Shown piece after piece: positions 51,092-61,269 of a stretch of 64,000 nt of DNA; position 1 is the stretch's first letter; each line of letters begins with the position of its first letter. The DNA is from Tetrapisispora phaffii CBS 4417 (Eukaryota > Ascomycota > Saccharomycetes > Saccharomycetales > Saccharomycetaceae), in the NCBI RefSeq assembly GCF_000236905.1, contig NC_016521.1:62001-126000 (forward strand), read 5' to 3'. The notes beneath the pieces are model-generated. The model saw only the letters and a program-made list of their open reading frames with translations, made no database searches and was not told the origin of the DNA. Position numbers and translations under genes: made by a program.

Positions 51092-52231
51092 ATGACAGGT
51101 GCAAATTATGGCTCATTTATTGTTCGGAAGAAAGAGTTGTTGTTAGATAATGTTTTACAGGTTGGTCAATCATTTAGATGGGTATACAATGAATCTTCTC
51201 AAGAATATGTGACAACTATGAAGATCTCGGGACAATACCATGTGGTTTTGTTGAAGCAAGTAGAACTGAATCAGGATGATGAATCAGATCTGAAAAATAC
51301 TATTGTGCAATATGCAACTCTGGGTGACACTTGTGACTCTAAAAGTTTGGAATCACATTTAATGGATTACTTTAGAATGGATGTCTCTGTTGAAAACTTA
51401 TACAACAAATATTGGCTTCCTAATGATGTAAGATTCAAAGCGCATTATCCTACAGGAAATAGGATGTTGGCTCAGGAACCATGGGAAACATTAGTATCCT
51501 TCATATGTTCTAGCAATAACAATATATCAAGGATTACTAAAATGTGTCATGAATTATGCAGAAATTTTGGTACAGAATTAAAACCAGAAATTGATAGAGA
51601 TGACACTGGCTCTTCTCATTACACATTTCCAAGTAGTGATGATATCGTCAATAAAGCTACTGAGGACAAGTTAAGGGAACTTGGATTTGGTTATCGAGCA
51701 AAATATATTATGGAAACTGCCAAATTGCTTGTTGAGCAGAAGAAAGCAAATGATTTCACAGATGATTCCGAATATCTGTTATCAGTAAAAGATTCAAGTT
51801 CATATATTGAACTAAGAGAGCATCTGATGGGATACACTGGTGTTGGACCTAAAGTGGCTGACTGTGTATGTTTGATGGGATTTAGGCATGATGATGTAGT
51901 ACCCGTCGATGTTCATATATCGCGAATTGCCAAGAGAGATTATAAATTTCAAGTGAATAAGAAATCTATGGAAAATTTAAGGAAACAATACGCAAGCTAT
52001 CCAGTAACTAAGAAAAAGATTAACCTAGAGTTAGATTTGATAAGAGTGATGTTTGTAAAAAAATGGGGGAAGTATGCAGGTTGGGCCCAAGGTATTTTAT
52101 TTTCGAATGAAATTGGGAAATCAAGTGGTGCTACTACAAATGGTGACGTTAAAAAACGTCAGTTGGAACTGGATATTCAAGTTAAAGAGGAGACTGTTGA
52201 GAATAGTGATAAAATCAAGAGGAAAAAATAG
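51092..52231 (+). CDS. OGG1: 8-oxoguanine DNA glycosylase/lyase
   Basis: Ogg1 excises 8-oxoguanine opposite cytosine and nicks the strand by beta-elimination in base-excision repair. The 379-residue protein (S. cerevisiae 376) has the OGG N-terminal domain with GQSFRWVYNE and a helix-hairpin-helix GPD domain. The HhH motif around 245-275 carries the catalytic lysine K254 (GVGPKVADC) and aspartate D273 (VPVDVH). Their 19-residue spacing equals that of K241 and D260 in S. cerevisiae. The ATG at 51092 is chosen over an in-frame TTG 12 codons upstream. The C-terminus (GKYAGWAQGILFSNE) matches the family, followed by a basic NLS-like tail (KIKRKK). It is divergent from PIF1, as on S. cerevisiae chromosome XIII. 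Confidence 0.97.
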   Translation: MTGANYGSFIVRKKELLLDNVLQVGQSFRWVYNESSQEYVTTMKISGQYHVVLLKQVELNQDDESDLKNTIVQYATLGDTCDSKSLESHLMDYFRMDVSVENLYNKYWLPNDVRFKAHYPTGNRMLAQEPWETLVSFICSSNNNISRITKMCHELCRNFGTELKPEIDRDDTGSSHYTFPSSDDIVNKATEDKLRELGFGYRAKYIMETAKLLVEQKKANDFTDDSEYLLSVKDSSSYIELREHLMGYTGVGPKVADCVCLMGFRHDDVVPVDVHISRIAKRDYKFQVNKKSMENLRKQYASYPVTKKKINLELDLIRVMFVKKWGKYAGWAQGILFSNEIGKSSGATTNGDVKKRQLELDIQVKEETVENSDKIKRKK

Positions 52232-52426
52232 AAAAGAGACTTTTAAATAAATTGTTTTGGTGATTATATATTCAATTAAGTAAGAATTTAAAATGTAATA
52301 TATTTATAGAATTGATACGTTGAAGTATTTTTATATACAAGTAGTTAATGTTGTTAGCATTGTTTTTTTCTAACAAATGCTTCAAAGTAATTAGTGCATT
52401 CATATCTTAAGTTAGGTTTATGCAGA

Positions 52427-53401
52427 TTAGAATGTTTGACTTTCATTTTCGTTTTCAACTTCAGGTTGTTTTTGCACTTCAGCTAAGCTTTTTATGTACT
52501 GGCTGACTGTATTTATTTCATCAATTCTAGCAATTTTATTATTAGAGTCTCTTAAATCCAGTACGGCATCGCAAGCATCTTTCACATCTTTGGCTCCATT
52601 TTCAGCGGTAAATATAACGAATGCTTCACCTACATCATCTAATCTATTATTTTCCAGGGCATCAATGAATTTCCTAATGGCTTCTTCACGTGGAGCAAAT
52701 TTTTGTAGTTTTAAGTTGGCCACAATTTTTAGACCATCGACAAAAGTTCTATCAACAACATTTTCGTCAAGATACTCACTAATTCCAAAAATAGATTTTT
52801 GAAATCTCGCTAAAGATTCAAAGGCTACTTCATCTTCCTCTTGTGTCATTTTTAAGAAGTCTGTTTCAAATTCTTTAATAAAATTGGCCCTTTCGTTTTC
52901 GAATGCCAGTTGGGCATTCTTGAATGCCCAGTCTCTTTCACTTAAAACGTGTCTTATTCTCCACATAGTAGTTCTAATCTTTTCAGAAACATCTTCAAAT
53001 GTGCCTTGATTACCATTGACAATATTCCTTAGAAGGTGATTCTCTCTTGCCAAAATATTACGTTCTTTTAAACAGATGTACCATAACGAATGCAAATCGT
53101 CAAATGACTTTCTTCTTAACTCTGGAATACTCCAGGCTCTCGAAGTCGAATCAACATCAGATGGAGATCTCATAAATTTCTTATCTGCAAAAAATTGCCA
53201 CAGTGGATGGTCATCAGGACAAACAATGTTTTGAACCACTGGAGGAACAGGGGCCGTAATCTTCAAATTATTATAATGATGGGTCACCTGGGAAGGAGGA
53301 GGTGCAATCACTTTTGGCACATGTTTAGGCTTCGGTTTAGTATATCTTGTTCTTGCAGCAGTATTCACTGTGTTGTGAAATCCTCTTTTGAAAGCTAGCA
53401 T
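52427..53401 (-). CDS. MRPL4: Mitochondrial large-subunit ribosomal protein uL29m
   Basis: This is a mitochondrial 54S ribosomal protein of the MRP-L47/uL29 family. The 324-residue protein (S. cerevisiae Mrpl4 319) begins with a basic presequence-like segment (MLAFKRGFHNTVNTAARTRYTKPKPK). The conserved core lies at about 75-165: DDHPLWQFFADKKFMR, RAWSIPELRRKSFDDLHSLWYICLKERNIL and a helical VSEKIRTTMWRIRHVLSERDWAF. Next to LSM3 in divergent arrangement, it reproduces the LSM3-MRPL4 pair of S. cerevisiae chromosome XII, whereas OGG1 and NTE1 on either side are chromosome XIII genes. Confidence 0.96.
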   Translation of the reverse strand: MLAFKRGFHNTVNTAARTRYTKPKPKHVPKVIAPPPSQVTHHYNNLKITAPVPPVVQNIVCPDDHPLWQFFADKKFMRSPSDVDSTSRAWSIPELRRKSFDDLHSLWYICLKERNILARENHLLRNIVNGNQGTFEDVSEKIRTTMWRIRHVLSERDWAFKNAQLAFENERANFIKEFETDFLKMTQEEDEVAFESLARFQKSIFGISEYLDENVVDRTFVDGLKIVANLKLQKFAPREEAIRKFIDALENNRLDDVGEAFVIFTAENGAKDVKDACDAVLDLRDSNNKIARIDEINTVSQYIKSLAEVQKQPEVENENESQTF

Positions 53402-53902
53402 AATGTCAAGACTGGCGAGTACGCAAACAATAAATTAATGCTTCAGAGAGATTAATAATAATAAGTGAACAATTTCAATGAATCTGTCGTTTAATCCAAA
53501 TTTCTATTCACTCAAGATATAGGCGGTAATACTCTCTGTAAATGCGACGTTTCTATTCATTGAGTTTCGAATTATACATTATGCATGACAATAATTATTA
53601 TAATTACTTTTAATGTTGTTCCTTTTCTTTTAAGCTTCCGATTCTGATATTAAACTGAAAAGTGAAAAATAATTTGCAAAAACTTGAATATAACAATAAA
53701 AGAATACAAACAGTTATATGGATTGTTAGGATGGTATTTCACTTTCAAATTAAGCACTGTTCGTTGTAGTGTAGAGTTCAGTGTTGAAACTATAATAACT
53801 TTTTAAAGACAGGTTTAAAGAGCAAGTTTTTCTCAATTCGTTACGGTGCAGGAGAGAAAGACAATCTGTTAAAAAGTAAATTAAAGAATACATATAACAA
53901 CG
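53402..53902. promoter_or_regulatory. MRPL4/LSM3 divergent promoter
   Basis: No gene is seen. The 500-bp spacer is AT-rich, without clear TATA boxes or other motifs that I can name. Confidence 0.5.
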
Positions 53903-54160
53903 ATGTCATTAGCTACACCTTTGGATTTATTGAAATTGAATTTAGATGAAAGGGTCTACGTCAAATTACGTGGTGCCAGAGAGCTTGTCGGTACACTACA
54001 GGCCTTCGATTCTCATTGTAATTTTGTCCTCAGCGATGCTGTCGAGACTATTTATCAACTTATAGATGGAGAATTAAAATCTAGAGAAAAAAGCTCTGAA
54101 ATGATCTTTGTTAGAGGTGATACTGTTGCATTAATCACCACCCCACTTCCTGATGAATAG
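53903..54160 (+). CDS. LSM3: Sm-like protein Lsm3
   Basis: Lsm3 is part of both heptameric Lsm rings: Lsm1-7, promoting mRNA decapping in the cytoplasm, and Lsm2-8, binding U6 snRNA in the nucleus. The 85-residue protein (S. cerevisiae 89) has both Sm motifs. Sm1 (about 14-45) contains [28 protein letters not shown] with the DSHCN RNA-binding loop; Sm2 (about 68-80) is [10 protein letters not shown] with the R-G-D signature. The near-identity to the yeast reference, combined with its neighbour MRPL4, makes the call secure. Confidence 0.98.
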   Translation: MSLATPLDLLKLNLDERVYVKLRGARELVGTLQAFDSHCNFVLSDAVETIYQLIDGELKSREKSSEMIFVRGDTVALITTPLPDE

Positions 54161-54376
54161 AGTGACGCAATGATGGGCTTTGAGATGAGAAATGGGTTTG
54201 GTATAACAAGTACAAATAAAATAAATAATTGTTTAAAAATGCATATATGAAGTAATACAAATCATTTATTAAATATCATTATTTACTTATATATAGGTAT
54301 CTATGTACATATCAGATGCAATTATGTTTAACAGTATATTGCTGCTGTTTAAAAGCATCGGTAAAGTATGGCTGGT

Positions 54377-57300
54377 TTAGATGCTGTTACGTCTCCGTGA
54401 CAAGAATTCTGGAATCGCTGTATCAATCAACGTCGCTTTTGAGCCTGCAATAAACGGCATGTTTTTGTTTTCAATCAAGGTTTTAAGATAGCTCCTACCA
54501 TAATCAAGACCGACATTATATATCTGTTCGAATTTGCCAAAATCTAATGTCGCAAAATCAGCAACTGGTGGTCTGGTGTATATAATCCCGGGGGTGCGTT
54601 TAGCTCTTTCTAACGCGTTCACTGACGACACATAACCTAGTCTCATTTGAATTTCAGCCATTGTTGGGATATTAGGGTAAGAAGAAAAAGGATTCCATTT
54701 GTTGAACAAGATCCAAAACCCGTTCAAAGAATCACCATAATTCATTGGAGTACGATCATCAACTGAACCTACATCAACGGCAATCACAATATCACAGCCT
54801 CTACCTTTCATTTCATCGACTGGTAAGTTATCAACGTATCCACCGTCTAACAGCATGGATCCTTTCGCTTCCAATGGTGGCAGTAAGCCAGCAAGTGACA
54901 TCGATGCCCTGATGTATCTCCAAGCATATCCGAATGAATGTATTTCCTGGATAGATTCAGTAATATTTGTAGAATTACAATAATATTGTATCCAAAAATC
55001 TTCAATTCTAGTGTCTCCAAAAGTTTTCCAAATACCTCTATTAAACTCATGACCTGTGGTGTATGAAGTTACTGGCCAAGTTAAATCACCAATCATCCTC
55101 CATAATGAACCAATACGAGCACAAAAACTTTTTAACCTACCATATATTGGGACTATATCATAGTCCTTAGCATACAAGCCTGCAACAAATGCACCCATTG
55201 AAGTTCCTCCAATTAAATCAATTGGGATACCTTGTTCTTCAATAGCTTGTAAAACTCCCAAATGACTGATTCCCCTGGCACCACCTCCACCCAATACAAC
55301 ACCAATTGCTTGATCCGACAAGATCCTTGCAAGTCTCAAAAAATCATTTTTATTGGGATCACTTGATGAATAATATTGATGGCTTCTACCTCTAATTCTC
55401 CTTGAAATTGTTTCAACCTTCGATTTTATAGATTCGGGAACATATTTTGAAATATTTTCCTGTGTCAATTTACTAAATTCGGTGTTCATTATCCTATCAA
55501 CCAAAGCGAGTCTTGACGCATTCTTATTATGGGAACGCATGTTTAATCTTTCCGATAATGGATTGACAAGAAATTGCATATGATGGTGTGCATCTACCCA
55601 ATTTCTTTGTTTTAACCAATTGTAGGTAGAACCAGGTTCGACATATCTTTCAGGATGTAAGAGGATTAATTCAGTCCGTGCCGTAGTTCCAACTTTTTGT
55701 AGAAGTAACTCATACTCCCCTATGTCAGCTGAATCATTTGCGTCCGCTAATAACAGTATACAGTCACCTTGCGAAATGCATGTATTTGTCCAGCTAGAGT
55801 TTACCGGTGAGTCAGCTATGTAAACAACGGTTTGATACATTACTTCTAGTTCGGCAAAGTAACCACTTAGCTTTAATTTAGCTAATTTATCAAATGCATG
55901 CCTTCCTAGATGATTTAATGCTGTCCTCATGTTTAGTCCAATTGTGTTTCTGCCCACTTGTCTAAAAGCTTGTACCAATTTATTCGCAAACGAATTAACA
56001 GGAAGTCCTTCTGTTACAGGTAAAATAGTTATTGTTCTGTATGAATTTTTATTTTTAGGATGAGCTCCCTTATGTGCATTTCCGTTTAAGGAAGGAATCA
56101 TCAAGTTAAAATCATATTTATAACCATTATCAGCTGTCACTCTGGTTGGAACGTCAGACCCCAAATTAATATCAAGGATTTTGCGCGCGACCAGTCTCGA
56201 AATTCTAAACATAATAGAAGGTTGTTCTAAAGCAAGTATTCCAAATAACGTTCTGGGTATACGTGCTAATTCTGTTTCTCTTACTGCCTGTATTGAAGAC
56301 ATACGATTCATTGCTGTCAACACTTCAACCTCGCCAAAGCTTTCACCTTGTGCCAATTCTGGTGATTGGAAATAATGTTTGTCCGATACTTGCCTGACCC
56401 TTCCATTTAATATGACATAAATTCCGTTAGCTGGGTCTCCTTTATTAAATAGAGTTTCAGATGCCGAAAGATGAATCCATTCCAATGCATGATCTAACTT
56501 TAACATTCTTGGCGAAATAAGTGTGGTTAATATTTCTGCTAACCTGAGATGCAAAAGACAGTATTTGTCGTAGAAACGTTCCAAAGTTTGATTGGATAAA
56601 AATCCAACATAGACATCAGTTCTGGCTTTAAGATTAACAAAAGATTTCGAATTGACTAATGAGGCTAGGTATCCAGCTATACCTCCACTTTCAACTGTAT
56701 ATAAAAATTGTTCAACTTTTTTTAAATCTTCATTAAATTCTTTATTAGAAGAATTCATTTCAGGAACATAATCCATGCCAGGAGAATTGGTGTAAGTTAC
56801 ATCGATACTTCCAGATATCACGTAAAATAACCCTTTACTATTGTTGTTCTGTTCGACAATAGTTTCGCCTTTTGGATGATATTGTAAATCAATATTATCT
56901 GAAAATTCTTTTTTAACACTCTCAAAATCGATTGAAGTTGGAACTTCCTCCTTATAAGTAGTTGATAATTTTGGTTTAAATTTATGGGATGTGATTGCAT
57001 ATTCACTTGGTAATATTTTTATAGCCGAATCAGGATAGTCTTGTTGTGTTGAGTAGATTGATGATTCCAGTGAATTATCTGAGGAGTTGCTTATTCTATG
57101 AGTAAGGGTTGGAGTTGTAAGGGAAGCTGTACGACTTTTTTTGGCGTAAAAACTCTCTTCATTAATACTTAGGATATTAAAAATTGCTTCAACAAGAGCA
57201 AATCTTAAAGTGGCTTCGTCTGTTCCTTCCTGCAAAGAAAAATATTTAATTTTTCCATCATTTTCAGAATCTGAGTGTGAGTTTAAAGTTCCTCTTTGTG

Positions 57301-59023
57301 TCTTCTCACTTTTATTATTACTAACTTCAGGAAAACCATTTTTAATTTTTACTGGTCTCTTTTCATTTTCAAATTCCAGTAGAGGTGATAATGCATTATC
57401 TAGTATAGCTGAGAAGTTATTATTCGATGAAATAGGAGTTACAGCATCTGAGGTCGAAAGATCTCTTCTCGTCAAAGGAACATTAGATAATAAATCTCCA
57501 GGATTACTGTGATCTTTCGAAGATTTTAAAACAAAATTCCTGGATCCACCTCCAAAACTTTCAAATATATTGTTTGTATTTAGTTGGGAGTTTGACTTGG
57601 ATTTAGGTACACTGAATTTTAGTGGAATTTCTGATAAAAATGATTTAGTAGAAGAACTAGATTTATTCGAAGTCTTTGAATTAAGATTAATAATACTACT
57701 ACCTTTTGAATTATTATTGGTAGAATATGCTTGTTTAGTATGTTTGTAACAATTAACAACAGCTTCTTTCAAAAAATATGGTAATTCGTATCTAACATTC
57801 TTGTTTAACAAGTATTCTATCTCCATAATTTCGGAAGTTAATCCCAAATAATCATGAGCCGTTTGAAAAGTAACTCTATATAGTCTTGTTAAGACCATTT
57901 GTATGATATGAGAAGCTGATCTAGGGTAGGTCTCTACCAGTTTGCTAAAAGACTTTGGTGGAATGATAGCAATTGTGCAATTTGTAGCAGCTCTGGCTAC
58001 TATATTAGGCAAAGGATAGAAAACAGGATTTGCATCATCGAAAGTTAAGGTTGATAAGTCCTTTGCACCGAAATGAGAGAAGTTTTGAGAATTTGACAAG
58101 TTACTAGTAGAATTATTGTTTGTAATGTTTTCTTGTGCATTATTATTCGAATTCTGTTTTGATTTCTTTGAGGTGAATAAATTTAGTATATTTACCAAGG
58201 ACGATACAGGGTTACCAGGTTTTACGGTATTTAATAACTGATATTTTCCAGAACCATTTTTAAACCTTATATAAGTGTTTGAATCTTCTGAAAATCCATC
58301 TGATTCTTCATAATTGTCATTGTTAGAAGATGTTTCGCTGTTATTAGAATTTGTATCTAAGCAGGAGTTTTCAACTTTAAGATTATCACTAATACTTGAA
58401 TGTTCAGAACTGTAATTAACTGATGCAGAATTAATGTAGTCATTAGCACAATTTTTAGTATAGGAATTTGATATGATACCATTACCAGAATTATCTGACA
58501 CGTTGTGGTATATTTGTAAGCTACCTTCAACGACGATGGCCAAACCTATTGCATCATCTAATAAAAGGATCTCACCTTCATTTAGCTTTTGAGTCTTCAT
58601 ATTCTTAGTCAAATCATTGAATACAGGTTTCTCTAAGTATCCAAAAATCTTAATAGCACTCAAAAATTGATCCAGATAAGAAGAAAAAGATCTATCATCT
58701 TCGTAATGAAAAAAGATGTTTTTCTTTTCATGTTTTGAACTCTTATCTTGAGCAGAACTTCTTGCTTGATCTAGATTAACTGAAGAACATTTAGATGAAG
58801 AAGAACCCAAACTTTTTAACTCTTCTTTTTCTGGGGTTAGCTTTTTATATTGAGATAATACCCTACTTTTCACAATATAATAAATAACATAACTTGTGAT
58901 TATAAATGTGACAAAGAGTGTTGTAAATGGAATTGTAAACTTGATGGCATTTGCAGTAACAAATATCCAACTAGGTATTCTTAATAAAACAAATGATAAG
59001 ATGTACCAAATTTTGTAGATCAT
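54377..59023 (-). CDS. NTE1: Neuropathy-target-esterase-type lysophospholipase Nte1
   Basis: Nte1 is an ER-anchored serine esterase that deacylates phosphatidylcholine to glycerophosphocholine. The 1548-residue protein (S. cerevisiae 1679) has two hydrophobic spans in the first 65 residues. Cyclic-nucleotide-binding-like domains lie around 135-380, 700-830 and 840-960. The patatin domain spans about 1235-1400, with GGGGARGISHLGV, nucleophile Ser1275 in GGTSMG, and Asp1393 in DGGYVDNL. The C-terminus FLSRRRNSI matches S. cerevisiae. The first ATG is at 59023; the frame continues to a GTG 12 codons upstream. The N-terminus is about 40 residues shorter than in S. cerevisiae, which has an extra Asn-rich leader. 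Confidence 0.96.
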   Translation of the reverse strand: MIYKIWYILSFVLLRIPSWIFVTANAIKFTIPFTTLFVTFIITSYVIYYIVKSRVLSQYKKLTPEKEELKSLGSSSSKCSSVNLDQARSSAQDKSSKHEKKNIFFHYEDDRSFSSYLDQFLSAIKIFGYLEKPVFNDLTKNMKTQKLNEGEILLLDDAIGLAIVVEGSLQIYHNVSDNSGNGIISNSYTKNCANDYINSASVNYSSEHSSISDNLKVENSCLDTNSNNSETSSNNDNYEESDGFSEDSNTYIRFKNGSGKYQLLNTVKPGNPVSSLVNILNLFTSKKSKQNSNNNAQENITNNNSTSNLSNSQNFSHFGAKDLSTLTFDDANPVFYPLPNIVARAATNCTIAIIPPKSFSKLVETYPRSASHIIQMVLTRLYRVTFQTAHDYLGLTSEIMEIEYLLNKNVRYELPYFLKEAVVNCYKHTKQAYSTNNNSKGSSIINLNSKTSNKSSSSTKSFLSEIPLKFSVPKSKSNSQLNTNNIFESFGGGSRNFVLKSSKDHSNPGDLLSNVPLTRRDLSTSDAVTPISSNNNFSAILDNALSPLLEFENEKRPVKIKNGFPEVSNNKSEKTQRGTLNSHSDSENDGKIKYFSLQEGTDEATLRFALVEAIFNILSINEESFYAKKSRTASLTTPTLTHRISNSSDNSLESSIYSTQQDYPDSAIKILPSEYAITSHKFKPKLSTTYKEEVPTSIDFESVKKEFSDNIDLQYHPKGETIVEQNNNSKGLFYVISGSIDVTYTNSPGMDYVPEMNSSNKEFNEDLKKVEQFLYTVESGGIAGYLASLVNSKSFVNLKARTDVYVGFLSNQTLERFYDKYCLLHLRLAEILTTLISPRMLKLDHALEWIHLSASETLFNKGDPANGIYVILNGRVRQVSDKHYFQSPELAQGESFGEVEVLTAMNRMSSIQAVRETELARIPRTLFGILALEQPSIMFRISRLVARKILDINLGSDVPTRVTADNGYKYDFNLMIPSLNGNAHKGAHPKNKNSYRTITILPVTEGLPVNSFANKLVQAFRQVGRNTIGLNMRTALNHLGRHAFDKLAKLKLSGYFAELEVMYQTVVYIADSPVNSSWTNTCISQGDCILLLADANDSADIGEYELLLQKVGTTARTELILLHPERYVEPGSTYNWLKQRNWVDAHHHMQFLVNPLSERLNMRSHNKNASRLALVDRIMNTEFSKLTQENISKYVPESIKSKVETISRRIRGRSHQYYSSSDPNKNDFLRLARILSDQAIGVVLGGGGARGISHLGVLQAIEEQGIPIDLIGGTSMGAFVAGLYAKDYDIVPIYGRLKSFCARIGSLWRMIGDLTWPVTSYTTGHEFNRGIWKTFGDTRIEDFWIQYYCNSTNITESIQEIHSFGYAWRYIRASMSLAGLLPPLEAKGSMLLDGGYVDNLPVDEMKGRGCDIVIAVDVGSVDDRTPMNYGDSLNGFWILFNKWNPFSSYPNIPTMAEIQMRLGYVSSVNALERAKRTPGIIYTRPPVADFATLDFGKFEQIYNVGLDYGRSYLKTLIENKNMPFIAGSKATLIDTAIPEFLSRRRNSI

Positions 59024-60047
59024 TATTGTAATATCCCTTAGAACTGATGTATTTAGCACATTTATTATTTAATACTAATGATCACAATATAAATATAGTA
59101 GCTATCCTTTATTTTTTTGTTATGAACTTGTGATATTAGGATGGGTTTGAATTGCAATATCAACCTTTTTTCTTTGTCTGCTTTTCTTGATGATAAAGTA
59201 TCTTATATATCGATGCAACTTCAATGGGACAGAAAACGGAAACTTCGATTCATAACGAGAGTATTGCATTTAAACTTTTCTTAAATACAAAAAAAGAAAA
59301 ATACTGAGATTACAATTAATACACAAAAATATTGGAAACTAACAATGGATATAAAATACTCGTATTATACTTTCAGTTTGGGATTCCTTTTTTAGGAAAC
59401 CTGCATATCATGTTTTCTCGAACATACGATCATTTTCCTTTGTTACTGAACAGATGATACCAGTCTTACATTTGAAAATAACGTACCAACGACTACATTC
59501 AGAAAAACAATGCAAACCCTAAAACTTGGTCTAAGTTACGCACTAGTCTCATATAACTATAAAAAAAACGTAAAAAAAAGAGAGAGCTTTTAAAACGTTG
59601 TGAAGGTTGGATATACAGTTGCAATAAGAACAACCAAAGAATATGATAGTCTTAATAGTATTTTATAATCTGTTACTTGCCATACGCAAACTCTGAACTC
59701 TGCCAATGGCGGATACCCAAAAAAAATAAAAATGAGTCTAATAATGACCATCTCATATTTTAAAAGGCCAATACCGCAACTCAGACATAAACAAGAGTCT
59801 CGAAAAATCATGAAACAACTTATGATAACAAAAAAAAGTCTGTAATATACCTTTTTAATATGTGAAAATCCTTTAAAGTTCTATGATTTCTAACCGAAAA
59901 TCCTTCGATCCGCAAAATCCAATACCACCGACCCCTCACCCCTCCTCCTCTTAGTTGGTGTTGTACACAAAAATTTGCCACCCTTCATAGTAATTTTGTG
60001 TCAGGATCTATACGTTAGCCATCCCCCTGCAATTACCTTCATTACCA

Positions 60048-60057
60048 TGGGCGGCTA
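60048..60057 (-). promoter_or_regulatory. URS1-like Ume6 site
   Basis: The plus strand reads TGGGCGGCTA, whose reverse complement contains the TAGCCGCC Ume6 core. It lies about 60 bp upstream of a TATATAAATA element and about 1.2 kb before the ECM30 ATG. Confidence 0.55.
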
Positions 60058-60117
60058 TTTTGTTTAGCGCCAATCCCTTTTTCTTTCTGGAGTCCGTGTC
60101 TAAGGAACAAAGAGGGG

Positions 60118-60130
60118 AGTATATAAATAG
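60118..60130 (+). promoter_or_regulatory. TATA box without an adjacent ORF
   Basis: GTATATAAATAG is a strong TATA element about 60 bp after the URS1 site. The first ATG downstream (60242) opens only a 26-codon frame, so the module may initiate a noncoding or ECM30 leader transcript. Confidence 0.5.
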
Positions 60131-61269
60131 GGAACATTTTTCTTAGTTTACTACTCCTTAGATTATATTTACTTATATATTTTATATATTTGTATCTAAC
60201 ATATTCTCCGGTCCCAGTCAGAGTTCATTTTGATCATTGGAATGACAATAGAGTATATTCAAAACAAGAATACTTACCTTTTATTATTCCATGTTCTACT
60301 ACTCAGAATATACTATATCTAGAGTTCAAGGTATGTCGCCTTATCAAGTATGTGTTAATTTATATAATTATGTTTTATTACTTCGAAAGATCTGTCCATA
60401 GCATTTGCAATATCTGAGTCTACTGTTTTTGAAACTGACTGTTCTGGGAATATAAGTGTTTTTATATGGTAATTCAGGTTTTAGGGCTAGTTTGTAAACG
60501 TTAACATTAGGGCTCAAAATGTTCCGTTTTGTCTTTGTGTGTGATGTTTATATTTTTTTTTGCCCTTTTCGTTCGCTGTTGCTTCATTTTTTAATACGAG
60601 CGACTAAAAGAGAAATGTAGGAAAATGTTTACAGCAAAGTGCGCATGAGTTTCGTTCATAATAATTACTTTTTTTTTTTATCACATTAATCCTGTAGTTA
60701 CAAAATCTTTTCAGGTAATGGTGTAGTAATAGGATAATATCTACATGTTTAATTGATATTACAAATTAGTCTAGAAATGTATCTGTCTAGTTGTTTTTAC
60801 GGAAATTTCAATCTTAAAAAACAAGCGTTGACGGATAGATTTTGACAAGGGAGAAGAAATATTAAAAAAAGAGACACTATTAAATTTGCCCTTCATTTTA
60901 AATCTTAAAAAATTGAAATTAAAAGTTATTTAATAACTACTCAAAGAAAAGTCAAGCTGTAGAACGAAAAGTAACTTTAAATCATCAGTTCTAACTAATA
61001 AAGTAAAATCGACACAATCGTAAGCTACTTAGTTGTTATCAAGCTAAGAATAATAATCTTTTTTAAAAAATTGACTGCTCTAGAAAGCAAAATAGCATAT
61101 TGTACCTTTTAGTAATTACCGACTTTCACTTTAAAGAAGATATAACAATTAAACTTTTATTGTAAATAAATAAATCGAAAGTTTTTTATAACAATAATAA
61201 TACAAAGACAGTGAGCAAATTGAGAATAGCAAAGAGAAATAAATAATAAGATATAACTTTGATGTTACA

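Larger units (their letters stand above)
59024..61269. other. 2.2-kb gene-free region between NTE1 and ECM30
   Basis: No protein-coding gene is recognisable. A promoter-like block lies at 60045-60130 (URS1 core plus TATA box, + strand). It is followed by a 75-codon TTG-initiated frame (60190-60417) that lacks an ATG and contains GTATGT near 60331. SML1 (chromosome XIII) or DIF1 (chromosome XII) would be expected between NTE1 and ECM30, but no Sml1-like ORF is visible on either strand. The rest is AT-rich, with poly-T near 60670 and poly-A tracts near 59560-59580. An unidentified RNA gene is possible. Confidence 0.55.

Noticed and set aside
60269..60279. ATACTTACCTT resembling the U1 snRNA 5' end
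   Set aside because: The following sequence is AT-rich and cannot form the U1 stem-loops or Sm site; likely chance.
60190..60417. 75-codon frame following the URS1-TATA module
   Set aside because: Starts with TTG, no in-frame ATG upstream, and no Sml1/Dif1-like features; kept only as a transcript question.
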